DNA of 64,000 nt, taken from NCBI RefSeq assembly GCF_031458235.1, contig NZ_JAVDYB010000001.1:6576501-6640500 (forward strand). Reading direction: 5' to 3'. A model generated the notes under the pieces. The model had not been told where the DNA came from, ran no database searches, and worked only from the letters and a program-made list of their open reading frames with translations. Source of the stretch: Catenuloplanes atrovinosus. Its GTDB lineage: Bacteria > Actinomycetota > Actinomycetes > Mycobacteriales > Micromonosporaceae. Position numbers and translations under genes: made by a program. Of this stretch, positions 42,729 through 50,491 are shown one piece after another (positions within the stretch are counted from its first letter, which is position 1; each line of letters starts with the position of its first letter).

Positions 42729-43197
42729 GGTGCGGCACCCCGTTCCCGGACAGGAAGTGCATGATCCGGGTACGCATCGAGCGGTCCATGGTCAACGCCG
42801 GGATGTCCTCCGGCGCCATCCAGCGGACCTCGCGTGACTCGTCGCTGGTCTTCGGTTCGCCGCCGACCGGACGCGCGGTGAAGACGACGGAGAACTCCTG
42901 CCGCGCCTCGCCGTTGCTGGTGTAGAGGATGACGTGCCGCGGGTCGGTGTAGATGCCGACGAGACCGGTCACCTCGACCTGAATGCCGGTCTCCTCGAAC
43001 GTCTCCCGCACCGCCGTCTCCGGCAGCGACTCCCCCAGATCCATTGCGCCGCCGGGCACCGCCCAGTTGTCGTTGTCCGTACGGTGGATGAGCAGGATTC
43101 GTCCGTGGTCGTCGGTCACGACGACGTTGGCGGATGGGACGAGGCTGTTGGCTTTCGGGGCCGAAGGGTCGTCGTAGTAGTCGATGCGGCGTCCCAC
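42721..43197 (-). CDS. Nudix hydrolase
   Basis: 158 residues with a complete Nudix box (GX5EX7REUXEEXGU) in GGAMDLGESLPETAVRETF and the residues after it. The N-terminal RIDYYDDPSAPKANSLVPS is typical of Nudix enzymes on actinomycete elements. It cleaves a nucleoside diphosphate linked to another group. I chose the GTG at 43197, because GAGGA lies five bases upstream; a TTG at 43209 that overlaps the HTH stop is the alternative. Nudix genes also accompany pSAM2-type elements. Confidence 0.85.
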   Translation of the reverse strand: MGRRIDYYDDPSAPKANSLVPSANVVVTDDHGRILLIHRTDNDNWAVPGGAMDLGESLPETAVRETFEETGIQVEVTGLVGIYTDPRHVILYTSNGEARQEFSVVFTARPVGGEPKTSDESREVRWMAPEDIPALTMDRSMRTRIMHFLSGNGVPHLG

Positions 43198-43205
43198 GTC
43201 GTTCC

Positions 43206-43940
43206 TCAATCCATCGGCCTGGCGGTGTCCCAGACCTGCTCGAAGCTCTCCAGGTACGTGCTCACCATGCCGCCGCCGGCCACACGGCGCAGGTGCAAGA
43301 CGGGTGCGTGGTAGGCGCCGAAGCCGTAGATGTGCGTGTTGACCATGAGTTGGTCGTCCGCGACGTAGATCGAGTTGTAGAGGACCGTTTCGTGCAGCCG
43401 AAACTCGATGCCGTCGATGTCGCGCAACGGCCGGTAGAGCACGATGGCGTTGCGGATCTTCGCGGCCATGCTGTCGTCCACGCCCTCGTCCGTGCCGCGC
43501 TGGGCCACGACTTCGCTACGGGGATCGCCGAGCAGGATGCGGACCCGCCCGCCGTTGTCGGCCTTCTTCCGGAAGACGCGCTGGATGCCGGTGTCCTCGG
43601 CGACGAACAGCCCGCTGAAGACCAGCACGCCGATCTCGCGTTCCGCGGAGTCGAAGAAGTTTCGCCACAGGTCGGACGGCACCGCCCAGCGGTGCGGATA
43701 GACGTTGATGATCTCGCTCTCCGACGCGTTGGCGACCTGGTCGCGCGTCAGTGCGTCCGGCCAGAGATAGGCCTCGTCGACACCCAGGTGGGCGGCCACC
43801 GCGTAGCGATGACGTCGATACGGCGTCCGGCCGGTGATCCACCGTTCCACGCTCTTCGGGTCCACGTCGAGCGCCTGCGCAAGATCCACGGGAGTGATTC
43901 CGCGTTCGAGCAGAGCGCTGCGTAACCGATCGTTCGGCAT
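43206..43940 (-). CDS. XRE-type HTH regulator with DUF5919-like domain, copy 2
   Basis: 244 residues from an ATG at 43940. It matches copy 1 throughout: VDLAQALDVDPKSVERWITG, then VLVFSGLFVAEDTGI, VRILLGDPRSEVVAQRG, LHETVLYNSIYVADDQLMVN and HIYGFGAYHAPVLHLRR. It is the first gene of a minus-strand operon with the Nudix and membrane protein genes. A GACGTCCC core (43958-43965) lies just upstream. The pair may bind shared sites and silence or fine-tune the element. Confidence 0.75.
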   Translation of the reverse strand: MPNDRLRSALLERGITPVDLAQALDVDPKSVERWITGRTPYRRHRYAVAAHLGVDEAYLWPDALTRDQVANASESEIINVYPHRWAVPSDLWRNFFDSAEREIGVLVFSGLFVAEDTGIQRVFRKKADNGGRVRILLGDPRSEVVAQRGTDEGVDDSMAAKIRNAIVLYRPLRDIDGIEFRLHETVLYNSIYVADDQLMVNTHIYGFGAYHAPVLHLRRVAGGGMVSTYLESFEQVWDTARPMD

Positions 43941-44195
43941 CGTTTCCCCGCAGTAGGACGTCCCGGCCGGAGCCAACCCTATGGGAGACATCTTCGACAC
44001 GTCCAGCCATGACCTCATTACGTCCCGCTCCCTTCACGCATTCTCATCTCGTCGATGCAGCCGCACCGGCAAAGCACCGGCCCGCCACTTCCACCACCTC
44101 GCTTGACATCGGAGGCGGTGACTGAGCACCGTGAATATGAACATGTTGTACATGCTCATGTGTGACGGGTCGGGATACGAGAAGGGAGCACCACG
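43941..44195. promoter_or_regulatory. Divergent control region with ACATG-rich palindromes
   Basis: The 255-base gap between HTH copy 2 and the transfer-type genes. AGTAGGACGTCCCGG (43952-43966) resembles the other two candidate operators. Around 44133-44163 the words ACATG, TTGTACATG and CTCATGTG recur about every 10 bases, with TGTACA as a central palindrome. That pattern would suit a GntR-type repressor controlling the transfer genes. AAGGGAG at 44182-44188 is a ribosome site. Confidence 0.4.
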
Positions 44196-44372
44196 ATCCA
44201 CATCCGCCGGAACCCTCACGACGGCCCGACCTGCATCTGCGGCGCCCGTCTCGCCCCGGAGAACTCGACCTTCTGCCGCAAGTGTTCCGCCCGATCCCGC
44301 TGGCGGCGGCGCCGCCTCACGGCACGACGTCACCGCCGTCCCGGCGGGACGCTCGGCCACCCCGACATCTGA
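44196..44372 (+). CDS. Zinc-ribbon peptide with no standard start codon
   Basis: A 58-residue frame encoding IHIRRNPHDGPTC, CGARLAPENSTFCRKC and a basic tail (SRWRRRRLTARRHRR). The C-x-C and C-x2-C pairs should bind zinc. The frame has no ATG, GTG or TTG. A perfect AAGGGAG site at 44182-44188 is seven bases before ATC at 44196, exactly where a start belongs. It may use ATC, or a G-to-C change has removed the ATG. Similar zinc-ribbon peptides precede FtsK-type genes on actinomycete elements. The basic tail suggests nucleic acid binding. Confidence 0.55.
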   Translation: MHIRRNPHDGPTCICGARLAPENSTFCRKCSARSRWRRRRLTARRHRRPGGTLGHPDI

Positions 44373-44395
44373 CGACTCGGCGAAAGGAGACTCTC

Positions 44396-44590
44396 TTGGT
44401 CATTTCCATATCCGCGACGCTCCTGCTCGGTACGGTCGTTTACCTGCTCTGGCGGTACGCCCGACTTCCCCTCTGGCAAGCCGCGACGTGCACCGCGCTT
44501 GGCTACTTCCTCGCGTCGTCGTCGCTCGGCCCGCAGATCGGCGACGCGTTCCTCACCGCCGCCCGTTTCATCGCCGGTCTGGACGTTTAG
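44396..44590 (+). CDS. Small two-helix membrane protein of the transfer region
   Basis: 64 residues. The start is TTG at 44396, supported by AAAGGAGA eight bases upstream. Two hydrophobic segments are seen (VISISATLLLGTVVYLLW and LWQAATCTALGYFLASSSL). No family is recognised. It lies between the zinc ribbon and an FtsK/TraB operon and could be a spread (Spd-type) helper in mycelial transfer, an inference from position only. Confidence 0.6.
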   Translation: MVISISATLLLGTVVYLLWRYARLPLWQAATCTALGYFLASSSLGPQIGDAFLTAARFIAGLDV

Positions 44591-44592
44591 CC

Positions 44593-44871
44593 ATGGCCGC
44601 TGACCTGGACGCCACTACGGAGGCCGTCAACATCCGCCTGCGAGCGGCGCTCGCCTCCAGCCCACCGCCGGCCTCGCTCGCAGCTCTGGCGGACATCCCG
44701 CTACTTCTCGCCGACGCGCACCGACTTTCGACGACGGCCCGGCTCGCGAGGCTGGAACTCGCCAACCTCCGCGCCGCCGCCCGTGCCACGCTCGCCGCCC
44801 ACCACGACGGCGAGGCTGACCCGCTCGCCTACCTCCGCGACGAGTTGGACGCCACGGAGACCGGCCGATGA
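44593..44871 (+). CDS. Small helical protein before the FtsK/TraB gene
   Basis: 92 residues, nearly all helix and rich in Ala, Leu and Arg (AVNIRLRAALASSPPPASLA, ARLARLELANLRAAARATLA). The ATG at 44593 comes two bases after the previous stop, and its own stop overlaps the next start as ATGA. No family is recognised. Co-translation with the translocase suggests it is an accessory transfer protein. Confidence 0.6.
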   Translation: MAADLDATTEAVNIRLRAALASSPPPASLAALADIPLLLADAHRLSTTARLARLELANLRAAARATLAAHHDGEADPLAYLRDELDATETGR

Positions 44872-46586
44872 GGCGGGCGCACTCCCGGCGTTGGCGCCGC
44901 AGCCATTCGGACCCGATCGTCGTCTTCCCCGACCGCTCACCATTCATCGCGCTCGCACTGGCGGCGCTGGGCAAGGCGCTCTTCCGATACCGCTCAGAAC
45001 TGGCACCTCTGGCGGTCATGGTGGGCCTTTACGTCACGGCGCTCGTTGCCCACCACCGCGATCCGGGCGTCTGGCCGTGGCTCCCCGCCATCACAGTCGT
45101 GACGGCGACTCTGTCGCTGTGGCATCCCCGCCGCCGATCCGAGGAGAAGGCTTACGCGTTCGCCGCCGTCATGGCGGCGGGCGCGTGGCTCACCACCGCC
45201 ACCGCTTACGGACCCAACACCACTCCCCTACCGACACTCCTTCTTGTCGCCACGGCGGTCGGCGCCATCCCGTGGTGGACGCACCGACGGCGCCGCGCGC
45301 GAGTTCGCGTCGACCGCACGATCCGCGCCTGGCCCGGCATGTCGGAACGGGTAGGCCTGGCCGGCTCAAAGATTCAGTCCGCCGTGGTGGACGCGTGGGG
45401 TTGGCGCGCCAGCATGGTCCTCCGGCCCGGCCAGACCGTCGCGGACGCCGTCGCTCAGGTTCCCGCGATCGAGTCAGGGCTCGGCACCCGCCCCGGTGCC
45501 GTCCGCGTCGAGGCGGACCCGGCGCACGCCGGCCGGTTCGTCATGCGCGTCCTCGCCGCCGACCCGCACGCCACGGCGATTCTCTGGCCCGGCCCGCAGA
45601 GCACATCCGTAGCCGACCCGATCGACATCGGCGTCTTCGAGGACGCCGAACACGTCCGCATCTCCGTCCTGCGCCGCCACGTGCTGATCGGAGGTACCAC
45701 CGACTCAGGCAAGAGCGGGGTCCTCAACGGTCTCCTCGGCAACCTCGCGGCCTGCCGGGACGTCGTCCTTTGGGGCATCGACCTCAAGGGCGGCATGGAA
45801 CTCCGCCCGTGGGCTTCGTGCCTTGACCGGCTCGCCACCACCCCGGCGGAGGCGGCGGCGCTGCTGGAGGATGCCAACCGCATACTCGACGCCCGCGCGC
45901 ACGCCCTCGGACGCGACGCCTCCCGCGTCTGGGAACCGACCGCGCAACGCCCGGCGCTGATCGTTGTCATCGACGAGTACGCCGAACTCACCGACACCGC
46001 ACCGGCCGCCGTCGACCCGGCCGAATCGATCGCCCGACGGGGCCGTGCCCTCGCCGTCACCCTCCTGGTGGCGACCCAGCGACCGACGCAGAAGGCGATG
46101 GGCGGCGGCGCGCTGAGGTCGCAGATGGGCACGCGCATCTGCCTCCGCGTCCGCGAGCGCCGCGACGTCGATCTCATCCTCGACCGGGGCATGCTCGCGG
46201 CCGGCTGGCACGCCCACACGCTCGACGCACCCGGCAAGTTCTACGTCCTCGCGGACGGCCACACCCGTCCCCGGCGCGCCCGCGCCTACCTCGTCACCGA
46301 CAACGACGTCCGGCGCACCGCAGCACAGCACGCGAACAGCCGGCCGTCCCTCGACGCGCTGTCGACGAACAGCGCGGACGAAGTCCTGGAAGGCACCGTG
46401 ATCACGCCGGAGGAGACGCTGTGGCGGGCGCTCACCACCGCACCCGCCGCCGGCTGTTCGGTGCCCGACCTCATCCAACTCACCGGCATGAAGCGCACCT
46501 GGATCTACGACCGGCTCCACGCCTGGGCACGCACCGGCCGCGCAGTTCAGGTTTCTCGCGGACGGTGGCGTGCCAACAGGGATTGA
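44868..46586 (+). CDS. FtsK/SpoIIIE-type DNA translocase (TraB/TraSA-like)
   Basis: 572 residues. Two to four N-terminal membrane helices (FIALALAALGKALF, LAVMVGLYVTALVAHH, AYAFAAVMAAGAWLTTA, LPTLLLVATAVGAIPW) anchor it. The motor domain has Walker A in IGGTTDSGKSGVLN (near residue 275), WGIDLKGGMEL and Walker B in LIVVIDEYAEL. The end has a winged-helix-like domain (LIQLTGMKRTWIYDRLHAWA) as in TraB and FtsK gamma. Such proteins move double-stranded element DNA between hyphae in one step. The ATG overlaps the upstream stop. Confidence 0.9.
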   Translation: MRRAHSRRWRRSHSDPIVVFPDRSPFIALALAALGKALFRYRSELAPLAVMVGLYVTALVAHHRDPGVWPWLPAITVVTATLSLWHPRRRSEEKAYAFAAVMAAGAWLTTATAYGPNTTPLPTLLLVATAVGAIPWWTHRRRRARVRVDRTIRAWPGMSERVGLAGSKIQSAVVDAWGWRASMVLRPGQTVADAVAQVPAIESGLGTRPGAVRVEADPAHAGRFVMRVLAADPHATAILWPGPQSTSVADPIDIGVFEDAEHVRISVLRRHVLIGGTTDSGKSGVLNGLLGNLAACRDVVLWGIDLKGGMELRPWASCLDRLATTPAEAAALLEDANRILDARAHALGRDASRVWEPTAQRPALIVVIDEYAELTDTAPAAVDPAESIARRGRALAVTLLVATQRPTQKAMGGGALRSQMGTRICLRVRERRDVDLILDRGMLAAGWHAHTLDAPGKFYVLADGHTRPRRARAYLVTDNDVRRTAAQHANSRPSLDALSTNSADEVLEGTVITPEETLWRALTTAPAAGCSVPDLIQLTGMKRTWIYDRLHAWARTGRAVQVSRGRWRANRD

Positions 46587-46712
46587 CCACGGACGTCCGT
46601 TCGCGCGCACGCGCGTCTGCGCAGATCAGCACGCGGACGGACATCCGGACGGACGAACACACGGACGACGAAGGGAGACGCCAACGAGCCTCGACAACGG
46701 CACCGCACGACG

Positions 46713-46850
46713 ATGACGTCCCGTGCGAGACGCGTCGTCACCCGCCGCACCAGACGGACGAAGACCGTCGATGAAGAACTGCTGATCCGGGCGCTCGTCC
46801 TCATCGCCGAGGAGAGCGGCCGGCAGGACCGAGACCGGAAGCAGCAATGA
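46713..46850 (+). CDS. Very small basic protein upstream of the recombinase
   Basis: 45 residues: MTSRARRVVTRRTRRTKTVD followed by a helix (EELLIRALVLIAEES) and a charged end. The ATG at 46713 has only weak ribosome-site sequence. The Arg-rich head suggests DNA binding. Its place just before the recombinase is where an excision or directionality factor often lies, but it has no recognised excisionase fold. The 126 bases before it have repeated CGGACG words and no gene. Confidence 0.45.
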   Translation: MTSRARRVVTRRTRRTKTVDEELLIRALVLIAEESGRQDRDRKQQ

Positions 46851-46865
46851 CGAAGGGATCAGACC

Positions 46866-48626
46866 ATGGCGCGCAGCCATGACGACCGGCCGACGAGCAA
46901 GCGAGCATTCGCCTACCTGCGGGTCTCGTCGGCCGGCCAGGTCAACACCGACTACGACCCGGAGGGCATCTCCCTCCCTGCCCAGCGTGCCGCGATTCAG
47001 CGCCGCGCCGCCGAGTTGGACGCGGAGATCGTCGAGGAGTTCGTTGAGCCGGGCCGCTCCGCGACCACGACTGATGGGCGGCCGGTCTTCCGCGAGATGA
47101 TGGCCCGGCTCAAAGCTGAGGCAGGCATCGACTACGTGATCGTCTACGCCCGCTCACGGCTCCACCGGAACAGCATCGACGCCGCGATCACCAAGCGCGA
47201 TCTCCGTACCGCCGGGGCCGTTCTGGTCTCGGTCATGGACTACACCGAGGACACGGCGATCGGTGACCTGGTCGCCACCGTCCTCGACGCGGTCAACGAG
47301 TATCAGTCGCGGGCGTCCGGGGCAGATATCGCGTACAAGATGGGTCAGAAGATCGTCAAAGGCGGCTCGGTCGGGCGGGCACCAATCGGCTACCTCAACG
47401 TCCGCGAGATGTTCGAGGGTCGCGAGGTGCGCACGATCGCCGTTGACCCGGAGCGCGGCCCGCTGATCCGGATGGCATTCGAGCTGTACGCGACCGGCAC
47501 CTACGGATTCCACGCGCTCATCGAGGCCCTCACCGACGCGGGTCTCCGGACGAAGCCGACCCGCCGCTACCCCACCGGCACGCCCATCTCGATCAACTCG
47601 ATCGGCAACCTGCTCCGCGATCGCTACTACCTCGGCTACGTCACCTACCGAGGGCAGGAGTACCGCGGGCGCCACGAACCGCTCATCGATCCCGAGACGT
47701 TCGAGCGGGTCCAGCAGATGCTCGAAGCGCGGCGCGCGGGCGGTGTCCGGGAGCGGACGCACAACCACTACCTCAAGGGCACCGTCTGGTGTCACCGTTG
47801 CGAGAGCCGCCTCATGATCATGCGGGGTAAGAGCCACACCGGCGCGCACTACTTCTACTACTTTTGCCGGGGCCGTCAGCGCCATGTCTGCGATCTGCCG
47901 TACCTGCCGGTCGCCCGCGTCGAGGACGCTGTCCGGGACAACTACGCCGCGATCACACTGCCCACCGACCTGCGGCGGCGGATCGCCGAAAAGCTGGATC
48001 AGGTGGTCAATGACTCCGGCCGTGCGAAAGCGGAGCTACAGGCGCGGATCAAGGCCAGGCGGGACGAACTGAGCGCTCAGGAAGACCGGTTCCTCGATCT
48101 CGTGGGCGACCCCGACTGGCCGCAGGACAAGATCGGCGCCCGGCTCCGGAAGATCCGCGATGAACGCGACCGCCTCAACCGCCAGATCGAGGACGTACGA
48201 GACCCGAGCGCCGGGCACGAGACGCTACGCCACCTGATCGACCTGCTGTCCAACCCGATCGAGCTGTACCGCCTGGCCGACAAGCGCGCCCGCCGCACCC
48301 TCAACCAGGCGTTCTTCGCCAAGATCTTCCTCGACGCGGACGACGACGGTCCCTACGTCGCGGCAGACGCCCCGGACGACCTGATTGCGCCGCTCGTCGT
48401 CGTGGCCAGGAACGACAGCGGCGGCACCACCCGTGTGGGTGATGCCGCCGCTACTACGGCTCTGAACCTCCGTGCCGCCCTGGCGGGCGGTGGTTCAAGT
48501 AACGCCGCTCTCGTGGAGGTGCCGGGAATCGAACCCGGGTCCTTCGGTGAATCTACAGGGCTTCTCCGAGCGCAGCTTGCTGTGTCTCTACTCGGCCCCT
48601 CCGATCACGCAAGCGAGTCGGTGTGA
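46866..48626 (+). CDS. Large serine recombinase (element integrase)
   Basis: 586 residues. The catalytic domain starts RAFAYLRVSSAGQ with the active serine in YLRVS, followed by the QRAAIQRRA and VYARSRLHRNS signatures. The recombinase domain (GRAPIGYLNVRE, NLLRDRYYLGYVTYRGQEY) and a zinc ribbon (VWCHRCESRL, FCRGRQRHVCDLP) come next, then a coiled coil. The ATG at 46866 follows GAAGGGATC. The last 40 residues (from LVEVPGIEPG) are antisense to ssrA, so the true C-terminus before integration was different. It is the likely integrase of the element. Confidence 0.9.
   Translation: MARSHDDRPTSKRAFAYLRVSSAGQVNTDYDPEGISLPAQRAAIQRRAAELDAEIVEEFVEPGRSATTTDGRPVFREMMARLKAEAGIDYVIVYARSRLHRNSIDAAITKRDLRTAGAVLVSVMDYTEDTAIGDLVATVLDAVNEYQSRASGADIAYKMGQKIVKGGSVGRAPIGYLNVREMFEGREVRTIAVDPERGPLIRMAFELYATGTYGFHALIEALTDAGLRTKPTRRYPTGTPISINSIGNLLRDRYYLGYVTYRGQEYRGRHEPLIDPETFERVQQMLEARRAGGVRERTHNHYLKGTVWCHRCESRLMIMRGKSHTGAHYFYYFCRGRQRHVCDLPYLPVARVEDAVRDNYAAITLPTDLRRRIAEKLDQVVNDSGRAKAELQARIKARRDELSAQEDRFLDLVGDPDWPQDKIGARLRKIRDERDRLNRQIEDVRDPSAGHETLRHLIDLLSNPIELYRLADKRARRTLNQAFFAKIFLDADDDGPYVAADAPDDLIAPLVVVARNDSGGTTRVGDAAATTALNLRAALAGGGSSNAALVEVPGIEPGSFGESTGLLRAQLAVSLLGPSDHASESV
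48417..48452 (-). terminator. Hairpin downstream of ssrA, inside the recombinase frame
   Basis: AGCGGCGGCA (48417-48426) pairs with TGCCGCCGCT (48443-48452), and CACCC with GGGTG inside, with one mismatch. On the minus strand it follows the ssrA 3' end by 62 bases and is the probable ssrA terminator. It is also coding sequence for the recombinase C-terminus. Confidence 0.6.
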
Positions 48627-48883
48627 CGGGCCCAGTCGTGATTGGTCTCGCCGCACAAGCCTCACGACGGGGCTTGATTGGCCAGCCTTCTAGATGATGC
48701 CGGTGACTAGGCCGAAGGCGTGCCTAGACCGACAGAGCTGCTACTCGCCTCAGGCGGCGAGAGCGAGCTCAGAGCGCTTAGTGTCGGCGCTTATTGCTTC
48801 CAACGATCGATTTGTGAGACGACGTTGGCTTCCTCAGCTCGCTTCCCCTGCGTCAGCATCCGAAGTCGAAACCAGTCACCCCC
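48514..48883 (-). ncRNA. ssrA: Transfer-messenger RNA (tmRNA)
   Basis: The minus strand from 48883 begins GGGGGTGACTGGTTTCGAC, a typical tmRNA 5' end. It ends in GGTTCGATTCCCGGCACCTCC plus A, quoted in part as TTCGATTCCCGG. Acceptor GGGGGTG pairs with CACCTCC. CCA is not encoded. The tag frame ends in ADTKRSELALAA followed by TGA; the exact resume codon is not fixed. It rescues stalled ribosomes together with SmpB, encoded 0.8 kb upstream. The 3' 113 bases are antisense to the recombinase gene, which marks this as the element target site. Confidence 0.95.
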
Positions 48884-48921
48884 TCGTAGGACGCCGCCCG
48901 GGTGGACGGCGCAACCCCACA

Positions 48922-48950
48922 AGATTAACGCGTCCCCACGCGAACGTCAC
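48922..48950 (-). promoter_or_regulatory. Candidate ssrA promoter
   Basis: On the minus strand GTGACG (48950-48945), 17 bases, then TAATCT (48927-48922). Transcription would start about 30 bases before the mature 5' end, leaving a leader for RNase P to remove. Confidence 0.5.
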
Positions 48951-48970
48951 ACGAGATACCCCGTGGTGGG

Positions 48971-49624
48971 TCAGAAGCCAGCGCAGGGGGTGCCGTTGAT
49001 CGTGCAGGAGGTGGGGTCGACCTGGGCGGCGGTGTTCTTCGTGGCCTGGAAGCCGGCCTGGACCTGGCCGTTGGGGGCGAGCGGGCCGCCGTCGAGGACG
49101 AGGGTGGTGCCGGAGACGGAGGCGGTCGCGTTCCAGAAGCCGGTGACGGCGATCTCGACGTCGGCGGGGTAGGTGAGGCGGACCTGCCACGGCGTGCCGG
49201 TGCCGGTGCGGTTGGCGACGAACAGGTTGGACACGAAGCCCTCGTTCCAGCTGCTGCCGAGCACGTACTGCGCGGCGAGGCCGGTGCTGGCGGGCGCGCG
49301 GGTGGCCGGCGGCGTGGTGGGGGCGGGCTGCGTGGTGGGGGGCGGCGGGTCGGAGCGCGGGCTGCCGGGGGCGGCGGGGGTCGGGGACTCCTCCTCGAAC
49401 GGGTCCGCCGTGATGACGCCCTCGGGCGGGGCGGAGAGCGCCGCGGTGGGGATCACGATGAGCGACGGCCGGATGTCGTCGTCGGAGTCGCTGGTGAGAA
49501 TCCACACGACGCTGCCGATGACGAGCGCGGCGATCACGCCGCCGGCGATGGCGAGCCGGGCCCGGGTGGGTGAGATGCCGAAGAAACCGCTGGTGGCGAC
49601 ACCCTCGGAGTGCTTGCCGGACAC
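48971..49624 (-). CDS. Membrane-anchored protein with CBM2-like domain
   Basis: 217 residues from an ATG at 49624. A single helix (LAIAGGVIAALVIGSVVWIL) after a short cytoplasmic head is followed by a Pro/Thr-rich linker and a C-terminal domain of the cellulose-binding CBM2 type: AAQYVLGSSWNEGFVSNLFV, WQVRLTYP, VTGFWNATASVSGTTLVLDG and a GQVQAGFQATKN strand. It is likely exposed on the surface and may bind polysaccharide. It sits between ssrA and smpB, both ribosome-rescue genes, with no clear functional link. Confidence 0.75.
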   Translation of the reverse strand: MSGKHSEGVATSGFFGISPTRARLAIAGGVIAALVIGSVVWILTSDSDDDIRPSLIVIPTAALSAPPEGVITADPFEEESPTPAAPGSPRSDPPPPTTQPAPTTPPATRAPASTGLAAQYVLGSSWNEGFVSNLFVANRTGTGTPWQVRLTYPADVEIAVTGFWNATASVSGTTLVLDGGPLAPNGQVQAGFQATKNTAAQVDPTSCTINGTPCAGF

Positions 49625-49706
49625 GGCTGGTCTTCCTCCCGCGGGCTCCGCGAAGACGCGAAGACTCGGCGCATCGGACGAAGAAGGCTACCCCGTCCGT
49701 ACCGCG

Positions 49707-50183
49707 TCAGTCCATGCCCTTGCTGCGCCGCCCGAGCGCCTTGCTGATCTCCTTGGCCGCGTCCCGCTTGGCCAGGTCGTGCCGTTTGTCGTAGTCGCGC
49801 TTACCGCGCGCGAGCCCGATCTCGACCTTGGCCCAGCCGTCCGCGAAGTACACCTGGAGCGGCACCATGGTCAGGCCGTCCTCGCGGACCTTGCCGGACA
49901 GCTTGAGGATCTCGCCGCGCTTGAGCAGCAGCTTCCGCGTGCGCCGGGGCTCGTGGTTGGTCCAGGTGCCCTGCGTGTACTCCGGGATGTGCATCGCGTA
50001 CAGCCAGATCTCGCCGTCCTTGACCTGTGCGAACGCGTCGACGAGTGACGCGCGCCCGGCCCGCAGCGACTTGACCTCGGTGCCGGTCAGCGCCATCCCG
50101 GCCTCGTAGGTGTCCAGAATCGTGTAGTCGTGGCGCGCCTTGCGGTTGGAGGCCACCACCTTGCGCCCCTTTTCGCGCGGCAT
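49707..50183 (-). CDS. smpB: SsrA-binding protein SmpB
   Basis: 158 residues. The OB-fold protein shows [55 protein letters not shown], the [10 protein letters not shown] loop and the basic tail [16 protein letters not shown]. It binds tmRNA and brings it to stalled ribosomes. The ATG at 50183 begins MPREKGRK; a longer start at 50201 adds six residues not seen in the family. It lies in the conserved ftsE-ftsX-peptidase-smpB order, with ssrA downstream. Confidence 0.95.
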   Translation of the reverse strand: MPREKGRKVVASNRKARHDYTILDTYEAGMALTGTEVKSLRAGRASLVDAFAQVKDGEIWLYAMHIPEYTQGTWTNHEPRRTRKLLLKRGEILKLSGKVREDGLTMVPLQVYFADGWAKVEIGLARGKRDYDKRHDLAKRDAAKEISKALGRRSKGMD

Positions 50184-50255
50184 CGTGCACAACTCCCTCA
50201 TGGTCCGAACAACCTCGCAATGCTACAGCGCGCCCGGGCCGATCCCCCACCGACT

Positions 50256-50430
50256 AAAACCCAGAACGTTCCTTTCCCGCTTCCGGCGGGGTCGTTTTCC
50301 GCATGCTCCCGCGGGCACCGGTCGGCCGTGGCCGGCCTCCCTGCACGATCCGTCGTGGTCACCACGAACGCCGGGGCGGGCCGCCGGGACCGGGCTGGGA
50401 GTGGCAGCGAGGCCGGCCACGGCCGAGCGG
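50256..50430. repeat. Dispersed intergenic repeat, copy 2, with long inverted arms
   Basis: This shares its core with 4821-4940 (AAAACCC, TTTCCCGCTTCCGGCG, TCCGCATGCTCCCGCGGGCA). Then TCGGCCGTGGCCGGCCTC (50322-50339) is matched perfectly in inverse at 50409-50426, an 18-bp stem over 69 bases that contain a second small palindrome (TCGTGGT/ACCACGA). It fills most of the 308-base gap between the M23 peptidase stop and smpB. The arms differ in sequence from copy 1 but pair the same way. Confidence 0.6.
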
Positions 50431-50491
50431 TCTCCGGCGGGAGCGGCGGAACGGGACCACGGCGTGACCGGGACCGCGGTCTTCCGGTCGT

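Larger units (their letters stand above)
38600..48513. mobile_element. Integrative element next to ssrA (AICE-like, no replication gene seen)
   Basis: Between the amidohydrolase and ssrA lie genes typical of actinomycete integrative elements: HTH and GntR regulators, Nudix and HD hydrolases, small zinc-ribbon and membrane proteins, an FtsK/TraB translocase and a large serine recombinase. Base composition is lower in GC than the flanks, lowest near 39.4-39.6 kb. The right end is inside or next to ssrA. The left end is not proven; the tandem repeats at 39.0-39.4 kb are the best candidate. No rep gene was found, so it may be partial or depend on conjugation alone. Confidence 0.6.

Noticed and set aside
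44868-46586. Housekeeping FtsK
   Set aside because: It is too short, lacks the long linker and gamma repeats, and lies among element genes. It fits TraB-type transfer proteins better.
48514-48626. VEVPGIEPGSF tail as a real recombinase domain
   Set aside because: This is the antisense translation of the tmRNA T arm and appears in many false proteins next to tRNA and tmRNA genes.
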